Source of the DNA: Hirudinaria manillensis
Lineage: Eukaryota; Annelida; Clitellata; Hirudinida; Hirudinidae
DNA: 64,000 nt
Direction: 5' to 3'
Assembly (NCBI GenBank): GCA_034509925.1
Contig: CM067538.1
Span: forward strand, 4,527,778-4,591,777
Position 1 is the stretch's first letter; each line of letters opens with the position of its first letter. The notes beneath the pieces are model-generated. The model ran no database searches. It saw only the letters and a list, made by a program, of their open reading frames with translations, and was not told where the DNA came from. A program made the position numbers and the translations under genes. Below, piece by piece: positions 1 to 10,471 of this stretch.

Positions 1-49
1 CTATTGAATATTCATTATACTATTAATATACGTTCATGTTTCTTTATAG

Positions 50-284
50 AAATGGAAAATATTGGTGCAGAAGCTCAGGCCATGATGTGCTGCGGTGTAC
101 ACACCCAGCAAGCGGTGCAGATTGGCAAGAGCTGGAAAGAACAAAATGGCGACGTAAACAAAGGCATATGGAGACTGCAAATGACAATCATCATTCCGTG
201 TCATCTTCAAGTAGTCGACGATATTTTCAAAGAAACTTCATGAGTGAAATTGTGAGGGAAATGGTTTCGCGTCTAAATTTCTAA
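50..284 (+). CDS. Possible terminal coding exon of an upstream gene (partial)
   Basis: A pyrimidine-containing stretch ending in TTTATAG at 43-49 could be a splice acceptor. From base 50 one frame stays open for about 78 codons to a TAA ending at 284. The peptide has two cysteines near its start (WCRSSG and LRCTHP), a basic patch (TKWRRKQRH) and a serine run followed by arginines. The composition looks like real protein rather than translated repeat. A second frame is also open over part of this stretch, so the frame is uncertain. I do not recognise the family, and the rest of the gene would lie outside the window to the left. Confidence 0.3.
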
Positions 285-1256
285 CTGGTGTTGGAAACGA
301 AAATATGATGAATCAGATAAGCCGAACAATTAAAAACACTGCTCCTTGGTAAAGGCCAGTGATGTAAATTTTGTTAATTGCTGAAATGGTTATTGTGAAT
401 TTTTATTATTTTTATTATTTTATTATTTATCAGAAAGTTTTGGAATCAAAATTACAAACAATTCATATTACAAATTCATATTCTAGCAGCTAACGTAAAC
501 CGATTAGATGCAGACTAAAAACAAAACTAATGATTTATATTTCGCTTATTCATGGGGCATTTTGCTGGAATTTTGTATGAAAAGACTTCTTTTGTCTGGG
601 ATCTCATAACAAATTTTTATGCGCATGTAAGACCTTAATAATGAAATAAATTATTTCCTGATTTATACCCTTTTATTATATTTAATATTTTCAACGATGT
701 TATCTTTGAACGAACACCTTCGAATAGATGTTGATTTGAAGATGCCATTGTGAAGGATATTAACTAAAATTTCTGTCTCAATTTTCCTGCTTATCCTGCT
801 TTAGAAATTTCACAATTTCTTTTTACATGATTTAAGGTTTGTAATACAATACAAGTTAAATTGAAAGCATTTAAATTTTAAAATAAATACTGGGGTTTCC
901 AGGCGATATAATCACGTTAATGGCGTAGTCGGGATAGAATTAGACCTAAGTTCAATTTAAGCGATCAAGTCTCCAAATATGGGAATATCAAACCATTTTA
1001 ATATAAGTACCATGAAAATATGAAGCCATTAGACAGTTAAATAAATTATTATTAATCAGAAAACATATTTAAGCAGTGAAATGACAAATCTTAAATCCCA
1101 GATTCCCTCACCCCAAAATAAAGGAACCCCCTTTCCTCATAAAATGGTCCAATTTTTAAGAAGGATTACAATCCTATTAATTATTAATACTATTCAGTCA
1201 AAGAATTACCGAAAGTTGACAAAAAGTAGGAGAAATGTGAGGCTTTTAAAACAAGT
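285..1256. other. Intergenic left flank, no gene seen
   Basis: AT-rich sequence without a long open frame, splice-consistent exon or recognisable repeat. The ORF at 1081-1272 runs into the array edge and has no coding character. Similarity to the tandem array begins near 1257 (TTAGAAATTTTATG). Confidence 0.5.
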
Positions 1257-1273
1257 ATTAGAAATTTTATGAA

Positions 1274-1279
1274 TTTATT
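1274..1279 (-). promoter_or_regulatory. Polyadenylation signal AATAAA, unit 1
   Basis: On the minus strand AATAAA lies about 48 nt after the stop codon of the first Elongin-A-like gene. The same sequence recurs at the same distance in the other units, so each unit appears to carry its own 3' end signal. Confidence 0.55.
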
Positions 1280-1326
1280 TATATATTGAGTGCATTTTTA
1301 GGCTAATTCAAATGTTGTGAGGTCAT

Positions 1327-2019
1327 TCATTTACTTTTCTTCACTTGGAGGTTCTTTCTCGGTTGCAAGTCGACGAGTTTCGTCTTATGAACTTTCATTT
1401 CTTCTTCCTTGTACCTCGCCTGGAGGACAATTTTAGATCTTCTCAATTTTTCGTCCTCCGCACTCTTTTCGGACAAGAACAATTCCTTCCAGGTCCGATT
1501 TCCACGATCGCAATGATCCGGATATTTCGTAGAAACGAGATTCTTCCACAAATCGTCGGTTTCTCTGACCACGTCAGGGTACAGCTTCTCGAACATGTGC
1601 AGACGTCGAGCATCAAGTTTTCTCAAAACTGGTTCGATGAGGTCGTAGGGCAGTTCGTTCAGACCTTCTAATCCTTCGAAATCTTTCAAGAGCAGATGCT
1701 GAAACCTCCCCACCAAACTCATTTCTTTCGACCTCCCTTTTGTCTTGTGGCAGAAAACTGGCGTCCTGACACTTTCCATGCGAATTCCGAACAACGCCGG
1801 CTGGTGTCTTTTCCTCTCCACGAGAAGAAGAGAAATTGATTCGAGGCGGCTCAAAACCTGTTCTTCTTGAAGACAATCGTCTTCTTTGATGTCGTCCATC
1901 CACGCCTCGTCGTCACCGGTCGTCTCAAGACGGAGCAACTTTCGAGGCGGTTCCTCGTTTACTAAATCCTCCTCCATTTTGCGTTTGTTTGAGGTGATGC
2001 CTTCTTTAAGATCCGACAT
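1327..2019 (-). CDS. Elongin-A-like protein, array unit 1
   Basis: A 230-codon intronless gene. Elongin A is the large subunit of the RNA polymerase II elongation factor SIII and, with Elongin B/C and a cullin, a substrate receptor for a ubiquitin ligase. The match is to the conserved Elongin-A region at about residues 100-200. It has a BC-box-like segment (SLVGRFQHLL, about 101-110), LPYDLIEPVL at 123-132, then ETDDLW at about 153-158 and a basic, charged tail. The usual BC-box cysteine is phenylalanine here. The N-terminal 95 residues are acidic and basic by turns, with KRK and RKLLR patches that could serve in nuclear import. Full-length Elongin A is several times longer and has an N-terminal TFIIS-like domain that is absent here. 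I chose the ATG at 2019; the in-frame codon two positions upstream is TTG, not ATG. The upstream spacer is the most diverged in the array. Confidence 0.85.
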   Translation of the reverse strand: MSDLKEGITSNKRKMEEDLVNEEPPRKLLRLETTGDDEAWMDDIKEDDCLQEEQVLSRLESISLLLVERKRHQPALFGIRMESVRTPVFCHKTKGRSKEMSLVGRFQHLLLKDFEGLEGLNELPYDLIEPVLRKLDARRLHMFEKLYPDVVRETDDLWKNLVSTKYPDHCDRGNRTWKELFLSEKSAEDEKLRRSKIVLQARYKEEEMKVHKTKLVDLQPRKNLQVKKSK

Positions 2020-2566
2020 TTTCAATTCTCAGTTTACGCAGTGGGACTAGCTATTTGGTGTTTCGTGTACTACGCCTGGCGTTTCTCGTATGCTGTTGCG
2101 CGAAAAAGATTCTGAATATAATAGGCCGATAAAAAAAAATATTAATAAAGGCAAAAAAAGGTAAACGTTCGGCCGTTTGCTGCATTTGATTTATAACAAT
2201 ATCAAACATAATTAAAGGCATAAAAAATTTAGTAAAATGCTTTTCATAGATAAAACGGTGTTTTTTAAATAACGGTTTATGCGATTCGTGGTTATTTCGC
2301 ATTTCACTCGAGTATTTAAAGCCTTTTGTTGAGTCATAAATTTGACGCCATTTACGACGTCTTATAATTTCAAATCATTTGAAACATTTACTTAAAAGTA
2401 ATTGGTATTAACCCTTGGATGTATTAACTTAAGGTATGAAGTTGTACGCTCGTTCGGCATCCGGGGGTTAAATAAACAAACGTGACTGAGAAAAGGGGTA
2501 ATGCTTTCTTAATTATGAATATTATTTATGATAAAATATGATGAAATCGCGAAAAATAGTAACTGA
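2020..2566 (-). promoter_or_regulatory. Inter-unit spacer, presumed promoter region (unit 1 copy)
   Basis: About 550-600 bp of AT-rich DNA separates each gene start from the next gene's 3' end. It should hold the promoter and the 5' UTR. A TTTAAATAC word on the minus strand, about 300 bp before the ATG, is the only TATA-like element I noticed, and it is weak. Conserved blocks include a GTTCGGCATCCGAGGGTTAAATAAAC-type stretch split by a few substitutions. This unit-1 copy carries extra bases (CGGTTTATGCGATTCG) and reads GTGGTTATTT where internal spacers read GTGGTAATTT; the far right spacer also has the T form. Confidence 0.4.
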
Positions 2567-2639
2567 GTTTTAGAAATTTTATGAATTTATTTATATATTG
2601 AGTGCATTTTTGAGGCTAATTCAAATGTTGTGAGGTCAT

Positions 2640-3332
2640 TCATTTACTTTTCTTCACTTGGAGGTTCTTTCTCGGTTGCAAGTCGACGAGTTTCGTCTTA
2701 TGAACTTTCATTTCTTCTTCCTTGTACCTCGCCTGGAGGACAATTTTAGATCTTCTCAATTTTTCGTCCTCCGCACTCTTTTCGGACAAGAACAATTCCT
2801 TCCAGGTCCGATTTCCACGATCGCAATGATCCGGATATTTCGTAGAAACGAGATTCTTCCACAAATCGTCGGTTTCTCTGACCACGTCAGGGTACAGCTT
2901 CTCGAACATGTGCAGACGTCGAGCATCAAGTTTTCTCAAAACTGGTTCGATGAGGTCGTAGGGCAGTTCGTTCAGACCTTCTAATCCTTCGAAATCTTTC
3001 AAGAGCAGATGCTGAAACCTCCCCACCAAACTCATTTCTTTCGACCTCCCTTTTGTCTTGTGGCAGAAAACTGGCGTCCTGACACTTTCCATGCGAATTC
3101 CGAACAACGCCGGCTGGTGTCTTTTCCTCTCCACGAGAAGAAGAGAAATTGATTCGAGGCGGCTCAAAACCTGTTCTTCTTGAAGACAATCGTCTTCTTT
3201 GATGTCGTCCATCCACGCCTCGTCGTCACCGGTCGTCTCAAGACGGAGCAACTTTCGAGGCGGTTCCTCGTTTACTAAATCTTCCTCCATTTTGCGTTTG
3301 TTTGAGGTGATGCCTTCTTTAAGATCCGACAT
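2640..3332 (-). CDS. Elongin-A-like protein, array unit 2
   Basis: The 230-residue product is identical to that of unit 1. At DNA level it differs by a silent change in the codons after the KRKMEE patch (TCTTCC in place of TCCTCC on the plus strand). Its upstream spacer (3333-3870) has the internal-type sequence with a long A-run and an open frame at 3383-3643 on the same strand. Confidence 0.85.
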   Translation of the reverse strand: MSDLKEGITSNKRKMEEDLVNEEPPRKLLRLETTGDDEAWMDDIKEDDCLQEEQVLSRLESISLLLVERKRHQPALFGIRMESVRTPVFCHKTKGRSKEMSLVGRFQHLLLKDFEGLEGLNELPYDLIEPVLRKLDARRLHMFEKLYPDVVRETDDLWKNLVSTKYPDHCDRGNRTWKELFLSEKSAEDEKLRRSKIVLQARYKEEEMKVHKTKLVDLQPRKNLQVKKSK

Positions 3333-3945
3333 TTTCAATTCTCAGTTTACGCAGTGGGACTAGCTATTTGGTGTTTCGTGTACTACGCCTGGCGTTTCTC
3401 GTATGCTGTTGCGCGAAAAAGATTCTGAATATAATAGGCCAATAAAAAAAAAATATTAATAAAGGCAAAAAAAGGTAAACGTTCGGCCGTTTGCTGCATT
3501 TGATTTATAACAATATCAAACATTATTAAAGACATAAAAAATTTAGTAAAATGCTTTTCATAGATAAAACGGTGTTTTTTAAATAACGATTCGTGGTAAT
3601 TTCGCATTTCACTCGAGTATTTAAAGCCTTTTGTTGTAGTCATAAATTTGACGCCATTTACGACGTCTTATAATTTCAAATCATTTGAAACATTTATTTA
3701 AAAGTAATTGGTATTAACCCTTGGATGTATTAACTTAAGGTATGAAGTTGTACGCTCGTTCGGCATCCGAGGGTTAAATAAACAAACGTGACTGAGAAAA
3801 GGGGTAATGCTTTCTTAATTATGAATATTATTTATGATAAAATATGATGAAATCGCGAAAAATAGTAACTGAGTTTTAGAAATTTTATGAATTTATTTAT
3901 ATATTGAGTGCATTTTTGAGGCTAATTCAAATGTTGTGAGGTCAT

Positions 3946-4638
3946 TCATTTACTTTTCTTCACTTGGAGGTTCTTTCTCGGTTGCAAGTCGACGAGTTTC
4001 GTCTTATGAACTTTCATTTCTTCTTCCTTGTACCTCGCCTGGAGGACAATTTTAGATCTTCTCAATTTTTCGTCCTCCGCACTCTTTTCGGACAAGAACA
4101 ATTCCTTCCAGGTCCGATTTCCACGATCGCAATGATCCGGATATTTCGTAGAAACGAGATTCTTCCACAAATCGTCGGTTTCTCTGACCACGTCAGGGTA
4201 CAGCTTCTCGAACATGTGCAGACGTCGAGCATCAAGTTTTCTCAAAACTGGTTCGATGAGGTCGTAGGGCAGTTCGTTCAGACCTTCTAATCCTTCGAAA
4301 TCTTTCAAGAGCAGATGCTGAAACCTCCCCACCAAACTCATTTCTTTCGACCTCCCTTTTGTCTTGTGACAGAAAACTGGCGTCCTGACACTTTCCATGC
4401 GAATTCCGAACAACGCCGGCTGGTGTCTTTTCCTCTCCACGAGAAGAAGAGAAATTGATTCGAGGCGGCTCAAAACCTGTTCTTCTTGAAGACAATCGTC
4501 TTCTTTGATGTCGTCCATCCACGCCTCGTCGTCACCGGTCGTCTCAAGACGGAGCAACTTTCGAGGCGGTTCCTCGTTTACTAAATCCTCCTCCATTTTG
4601 CGTTTGTTTGAGGTGATGCCTTCTTTAAGATCCGACAT
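3946..4638 (-). CDS. Elongin-A-like protein, array unit 3
   Basis: Product identical to units 1 and 2. It has a silent TGC to TGT change in the FCHKTKG segment, also present in unit 9. Its upstream spacer is 3 bp shorter than its neighbours because AGTAACTGAG reads AGTAAGAG near 5169, which accounts for the 1303-bp unit. Confidence 0.85.
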   Translation of the reverse strand: MSDLKEGITSNKRKMEEDLVNEEPPRKLLRLETTGDDEAWMDDIKEDDCLQEEQVLSRLESISLLLVERKRHQPALFGIRMESVRTPVFCHKTKGRSKEMSLVGRFQHLLLKDFEGLEGLNELPYDLIEPVLRKLDARRLHMFEKLYPDVVRETDDLWKNLVSTKYPDHCDRGNRTWKELFLSEKSAEDEKLRRSKIVLQARYKEEEMKVHKTKLVDLQPRKNLQVKKSK

Positions 4639-5248
4639 TTTCAATTCTCAGTTTACGCAGTGGGACTAGCTATTTGGTGTTTCGTGTACTACGCCTGGCG
4701 TTTCTCGTATGCTGTTGCGCGAAAAAGATTCTGAATATAATAGGCCGATAAAAAAAAATATTAATAAAGGCAAAAAAAGGTAAACGTTCGGCCGTTTGCT
4801 GCATTTGATTTATAACAATATCAAACATTATTAAAGACATAAAAAATTTAGTAAAATGCTTTTCATAGATAAAACGGTGTTTTTTAAATAACGATTCGTG
4901 GTAATTTCGCATTTCACTCGAGTATTTAAAGCCTTTTGTTGTAGTCATAAATTTGACGCCATTTACGACGTCTTATAATTTCAAATCATTTGAAACATTT
5001 ATTTAAAAGTAATTGGTATTAACCCTTGGATGTATTAACTTAAGGTATGAAGTTGTACGCTCGTTCGGCATCCGAGGGTTAAATAAACAAACGTGACTGA
5101 GAAAAGGGGTAATGCTTTCTTAATTATGAATATTATTTATGATAAAATATGATGAAATCGCGAAAAATAGTAAGAGTTTTAGAAATTTTATGAATTTATT
5201 TATATATTGAGTGCATTTTTGAGGCTAATTCAAATGTTGTGAGGTCAT

Positions 5249-5941
5249 TCATTTACTTTTCTTCACTTGGAGGTTCTTTCTCGGTTGCAAGTCGACGAGT
5301 TTCGTCTTATGAACTTTCATTTCTTCTTCCTTGTACCTCGCCTGGAGGACAATTTTAGATCTTCTCAATTTTTCGTCCTCCGCACTCTTTTCGGACAAGA
5401 ACAATTCCTTCCAGGTCCGATTTCCACGATCGCAATGATCCGGATATTTCGTAGAAACGAGATTCTTCCACAAATCGTCGGTTTCTCTGACCACGTCAGG
5501 GTACAGCTTCTCGAACATGTGCAGACGTCGAGCATCAAGTTTTCTCAAAACTGGTTCGATGAGGTCGTAGGGCAGTTCGTTCAGACCTTCTAATCCTTCG
5601 AAATCTTTCAAGAGCAGATGCTGAAACCTCCCCACCAAACTCATTTCTTTCGACCTCCCTTTTGTCTTGTGGCAGAAAACTGGCGTCCTGACACTTTCCA
5701 TGCGAATTCCGAACAACGCCGGCTGGTGTCTTTTCCTCTCCACGAGAAGAAGAGAAATTGATTCGAGGCGGCTCAAAACCTGTTCTTCTTGAAGACAATC
5801 GTCTTCTTTGATGTCGTCCATCCACGCCTCGTCGTCACCGGTCGTCTCAAGACGGAGCAACTTTCGAGGCGGTTCCTCGTTTACTAAATCTTCCTCCATT
5901 TTGCGTTTGTTTGAGGTGATGCCTTTTTTAAGATCCGACAT
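5249..5941 (-). CDS. Elongin-A-like protein, array unit 4 (E6K variant)
   Basis: A full 230-codon frame with one amino-acid change, glutamate 6 to lysine (start reads MSDLKKG), caused by TTC to TTT on the plus strand near 5924. This is outside the Elongin-A conserved region. Everything else matches the consensus unit. Confidence 0.85.
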   Translation of the reverse strand: MSDLKKGITSNKRKMEEDLVNEEPPRKLLRLETTGDDEAWMDDIKEDDCLQEEQVLSRLESISLLLVERKRHQPALFGIRMESVRTPVFCHKTKGRSKEMSLVGRFQHLLLKDFEGLEGLNELPYDLIEPVLRKLDARRLHMFEKLYPDVVRETDDLWKNLVSTKYPDHCDRGNRTWKELFLSEKSAEDEKLRRSKIVLQARYKEEEMKVHKTKLVDLQPRKNLQVKKSK

Positions 5942-6554
5942 TTTCAATTCTCAGTTTACGCAGTGGGACTAGCTATTTGGTGTTTCGTGTACTACGCCTG
6001 GCGTTTCTCGTATGCTGTTGCGCGAAAAAGATTCTGAATATAATAGGCCAATAAAAAAAAAATATTAATAAAGGCAAAAAAAGGTAAACGTTCGGCCGTT
6101 TGCTGCATTTGATTTATAACAATATCAAACATTATTAAAGACATAAAAAATTTAGTAAAATGCTTTTCATAGATAAAATGGTGTTTTTTAAATAACGATT
6201 CGTGGTAATTTCGCATTTCACTCGAGTATTTAAAGCCTTTTGTTGTAGTCATAAATTTGACGCCATTTACGACGTCTTATAATTTCAAATCATTTGAAAC
6301 ATTTATTTAAAAGTAATTGGTATTAACCCTTGGATGTATTAACTTAAGGTATGAAGTTGTACGCTCGTTCGGCATCCGAGGGTTAAATAAACAAACGTGA
6401 CTGAGAAAAGGGGTAATGCTTTCTTAATTATGAATATTATTTATGATAAAATATGATGAAATCGCGAAAAATAGTAACTGAGTTTTAGAAATTTTATGAA
6501 TTTATTTATATATTGAGTGCATTTTTGAGGCTAATTCAAATGTTGTGAGGTCAT

Positions 6555-7247
6555 TCATTTACTTTTCTTCACTTGGAGGTTCTTTCTCGGTTGCAAGTCG
6601 ACGAGTTTCGTCTTATGAACTTTCATTTCTTCTTCCTTGTACCTCGCCTGGAGGACAATTTTAGATCTTCTCAATTTTTCGTCCTCCGCACTCTTTTCGG
6701 ACAAGAACAATTCCTTCCAGGTCCGATTTCCACGATCGCAATGATCCGGATATTTCGTAGAAACGAGATTCTTCCACAAATCGTCGGTTTCTCTGACCAC
6801 GTCAGGGTACAGCTTCTCGAACATGTGCAGACGTCGAGCATCAAGTTTTCTCAAAACTGGTTCGATGAGGTCGTAGGGCAGTTCGTTCAGACCTTCTAAT
6901 CCTTCGAAATCTTTCAAGAGCAGATGCTGAAACCTCCCCACCAAACTCATTTCTTTCGACCTCCCTTTTGTCTTGTGGCAGAAAACTGGCGTCCTGACAC
7001 TTTCCATGCGAATTCCGAACAACGCCGGCTGGTGTCTTTTCCTCTCCACGAGAAGAAGAGAAATTGATTCGAGGCGGCTCAAAACCTGTTCTTCTTGAAG
7101 ACAATCGTCTTCTTTGATGTCGTCCATCCACGCCTCGTCGTCACCGGTCGTCTCAAGACGGAGCAACTTTCGAGGCGGTTCCTCGTTTACTAAATCCTCC
7201 TCCATTTTGCGTTTGTTTGAGGTGATGCCTTCTTTAAGATCCGACAT
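6555..7247 (-). CDS. Elongin-A-like protein, array unit 5
   Basis: Consensus 230-residue product with no amino-acid change. Gene and spacer are close to identical to unit 6, which suggests these two exchanged or duplicated recently. Confidence 0.85.
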   Translation of the reverse strand: MSDLKEGITSNKRKMEEDLVNEEPPRKLLRLETTGDDEAWMDDIKEDDCLQEEQVLSRLESISLLLVERKRHQPALFGIRMESVRTPVFCHKTKGRSKEMSLVGRFQHLLLKDFEGLEGLNELPYDLIEPVLRKLDARRLHMFEKLYPDVVRETDDLWKNLVSTKYPDHCDRGNRTWKELFLSEKSAEDEKLRRSKIVLQARYKEEEMKVHKTKLVDLQPRKNLQVKKSK

Positions 7248-7860
7248 TTTCAATTCTCAGTTTACGCAGTGGGACTAGCTATTTGGTGTTTCGTGTACTA
7301 CGCCTGGCGTTTCTCGTATGCTGTTGCGCGAAAAAGATTCTGAATATAATAGGCCAATAAAAAAAAAATATTAATAAAGGCAAAAAAAGGTAAACGTTCG
7401 GCCGTTTGCTGCATTTGATTTATAACAATATCAAACATTATTAAAGACATAAAAAATTTAGTAAAATGCTTTTCATAGATAAAACGGTGTTTTTTAAATA
7501 ACGATTCGTGGTAATTTCGCATTTCACTCGAGTATTTAAAGCCTTTTGTTGTAGTCATAAATTTGACGCCATTTACGACGTCTTATAATTTCAAATCATT
7601 TGAAACATTTATTTAAAAGTAATTGGTATTAACCCTTGGATGTATTAACTTAAGGTATGAAGTTGTACGCTCGTTCGGCATCCGAGGGTTAAATAAACAA
7701 ACGTGACTGAGAAAAGGGGTAATGCTTTCTTAATTATGAATATTATTTATGATAAAATATGATGAAATCGCGAAAAATAGTAACTGAGTTTTAGAAATTT
7801 TATGAATTTATTTATATATTGAGTGCATTTTTGAGGCTAATTCAAATGTTGTGAGGTCAT

Positions 7861-8553
7861 TCATTTACTTTTCTTCACTTGGAGGTTCTTTCTCGGTTGC
7901 AAGTCGACGAGTTTCGTCTTATGAACTTTCATTTCTTCTTCCTTGTACCTCGCCTGGAGGACAATTTTAGATCTTCTCAATTTTTCGTCCTCCGCACTCT
8001 TTTCGGACAAGAACAATTCCTTCCAGGTCCGATTTCCACGATCGCAATGATCCGGATATTTCGTAGAAACGAGATTCTTCCACAAATCGTCGGTTTCTCT
8101 GACCACGTCAGGGTACAGCTTCTCGAACATGTGCAGACGTCGAGCATCAAGTTTTCTCAAAACTGGTTCGATGAGGTCGTAGGGCAGTTCGTTCAGACCT
8201 TCTAATCCTTCGAAATCTTTCAAGAGCAGATGCTGAAACCTCCCCACCAAACTCATTTCTTTCGACCTCCCTTTTGTCTTGTGGCAGAAAACTGGCGTCC
8301 TGACACTTTCCATGCGAATTCCGAACAACGCCGGCTGGTGTCTTTTCCTCTCCACGAGAAGAAGAGAAATTGATTCGAGGCGGCTCAAAACCTGTTCTTC
8401 TTGAAGACAATCGTCTTCTTTGATGTCGTCCATCCACGCCTCGTCGTCACCGGTCGTCTCAAGACGGAGCAACTTTCGAGGCGGTTCCTCGTTTACTAAA
8501 TCCTCCTCCATTTTGCGTTTGTTTGAGGTGATGCCTTCTTTAAGATCCGACAT
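7861..8553 (-). CDS. Elongin-A-like protein, array unit 6
   Basis: Consensus 230-residue product. I saw no base difference from unit 5 across the coding region, nor in the parts of the spacer I compared by eye. Confidence 0.85.
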   Translation of the reverse strand: MSDLKEGITSNKRKMEEDLVNEEPPRKLLRLETTGDDEAWMDDIKEDDCLQEEQVLSRLESISLLLVERKRHQPALFGIRMESVRTPVFCHKTKGRSKEMSLVGRFQHLLLKDFEGLEGLNELPYDLIEPVLRKLDARRLHMFEKLYPDVVRETDDLWKNLVSTKYPDHCDRGNRTWKELFLSEKSAEDEKLRRSKIVLQARYKEEEMKVHKTKLVDLQPRKNLQVKKSK

Positions 8554-9166
8554 TTTCAATTCTCAGTTTACGCAGTGGGACTAGCTATTTGGTGTTTCGT
8601 GTACTACGCCTGGCGTTTCTCGTATGCTGTTGCGCGAAAAAGATTCTGAATATAATAGGCCAATAAAAAAAAAATATTAATAAAGGCAAAAAAAGGTAAA
8701 CGTTCGGCCGTTTGCTGCATTTGATTTATAACAATATCAAACATTATTAAAGACATAAAAAATTTAGTAAAATGCTTTTCATAGATAAAACGGTGTTTTT
8801 TAAATAACGATTCGTGGTAATTTCGCATTTCACTCGAGTATTTAAAGCCTTTTGTTGTAGTCATAAATTTGACGCCATTTACGACGTCTTATAATTTCAA
8901 ATCATTTGAAACATTTATTTAAAAGTAATTGGTATTAACCCTTGGATGTATTAACTTAAGGTATGAAGTTGTACGCTCGTTCGGCATCCGAGGGTTAAAT
9001 AAACAAACGTGACTGAGAAAAGGGGTAATGCTTTCTTAATTATGAATATTATTTATGATAAAATATGATGAAATCGCGAAAAATAGTAACTGAGTTTTAG
9101 AAATTTTATGAATTTATTTATATATTGAGTGCATTTTTGAGGCTAATTCAAATGTTGTGAGGTCAT

Positions 9167-9859
9167 TCATTTACTTTTCTTCACTTGGAGGTTCTTTCTC
9201 GGTTGCAAGTCGACGAGTTTCGTCTTATGAACTTTCATTTCTTCTTCCTTGTACCTCGCCTGGAGGACAATTTTAGATCTTCTCAATTTTTCGTCCTCCG
9301 CACTCTTTTCGGACAAGAACAATTCCTTCCAGGTCCGATTTCCACGATCGCAATGATCCGGATATTTCGTAGAAACGAGATTCTTCCACAAATCGTCGGT
9401 TTCTCTGACCACGTCAGGGTACAGCTTCTCGAACATGTGCAGACGTCGAGCATCAAGTTTTCTCAAAACTGGTTCGATGAGGTCGTAGGGCAGTTCGTTC
9501 AGACCTTCTAATCCTTCGAAATCTTTCAAGAGCAGATGCTGAAACCTCCCCACCAAACTCATTTCTTTCGACCTCCCTTTTGTCTTGTGGCAGAAAACTG
9601 GCGTCCTGACACTTTCCATGCGAATTCCGAACAACGCCGGCTGGTGTCTTTTCCTCTCCACGAGAAGAAGAGAAATTGATTCGAGGCGGCTCAAAACCTG
9701 TTCTTCTTGAAGACAGTCGTCTTCTTTGATGTCGTCCATCCACGCCTCGTCGTCACCGGTCGTCTCAAGACGGAGCAACTTTCGAGGCGGTTCCTCGTTT
9801 ACTAAATCCTCCTCCATTTTGCGTTTGTTTGAGGTGATGCCTTCTTTAAGATCCGACAT
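9167..9859 (-). CDS. Elongin-A-like protein, array unit 7
   Basis: Consensus product. A silent change near 9717 (GACAGTCGTC in place of GACAATCGTC) is shared with unit 12, at the other side of the deleted units. Its upstream spacer differs locally (AATAATGCAAAAA and a TGTATATAAT variant), which extends the spacer reading frame to 92 codons. Confidence 0.85.
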   Translation of the reverse strand: MSDLKEGITSNKRKMEEDLVNEEPPRKLLRLETTGDDEAWMDDIKEDDCLQEEQVLSRLESISLLLVERKRHQPALFGIRMESVRTPVFCHKTKGRSKEMSLVGRFQHLLLKDFEGLEGLNELPYDLIEPVLRKLDARRLHMFEKLYPDVVRETDDLWKNLVSTKYPDHCDRGNRTWKELFLSEKSAEDEKLRRSKIVLQARYKEEEMKVHKTKLVDLQPRKNLQVKKSK

Positions 9860-10471
9860 TTTCAATTCTCAGTTTACGCAGTGGGACTAGCTATTTGGTG
9901 TTTCGTGTACTACGCCTGGCGTTTCTCGTATGCTGTTGCGCGAAAAAGATTCTGTATATAATAGGCCAATAAAAAAAAAATATTAATAATGCAAAAAAAG
10001 GTAAACGTTCGGCCGTTTGCTGCATTTGATTTATAACAATATCAAACATTATTAAAGACATAAAAAATTTAGTAAAATGCTTTTCATAGATAAAATGGTG
10101 TTTTTTAAATAACGATTCGTGGTAATTTCGCATTTCACTCGAGTATTTAAAGCCTTTTGTTGTAGTCATAAATTTGACGCCATTTACGACGTCTTATAAT
10201 TTCAAATCATTTGAAACATTTTCTTAAAAGTAATTGGTATTAACCCTTGGATGTATTAACTTAAGGTATGAAGTTGTACGCTCGTTCGGCATCCGAGGGT
10301 TAAATAAACAAACGTGATTGAGAAAAGGGGTAATGCTTTCTTAATTATGAATATTATTTATGATAAAATATGATGAAATCGCGAAAAATAGTAACTGAGT
10401 TTTAGAAATTTTATGAATTTATTTATATATTGAGTGCATTTTTGAGGCTAATTCAAATGTTGTGAGGTCAT

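Noticed and set aside
1345-1671. 108-codon plus-strand frame repeated in every array unit
   Set aside because: It is antisense to the Elongin-A-like gene and kept open only because the units are near-identical. Start, end and composition show no independent coding signal.
2020-2025. Two-codon longer start (232 codons) for the Elongin-A-like genes
   Set aside because: The upstream codon is TTG, which is not a usual start in animals; the ATG at 2019 is the natural start.
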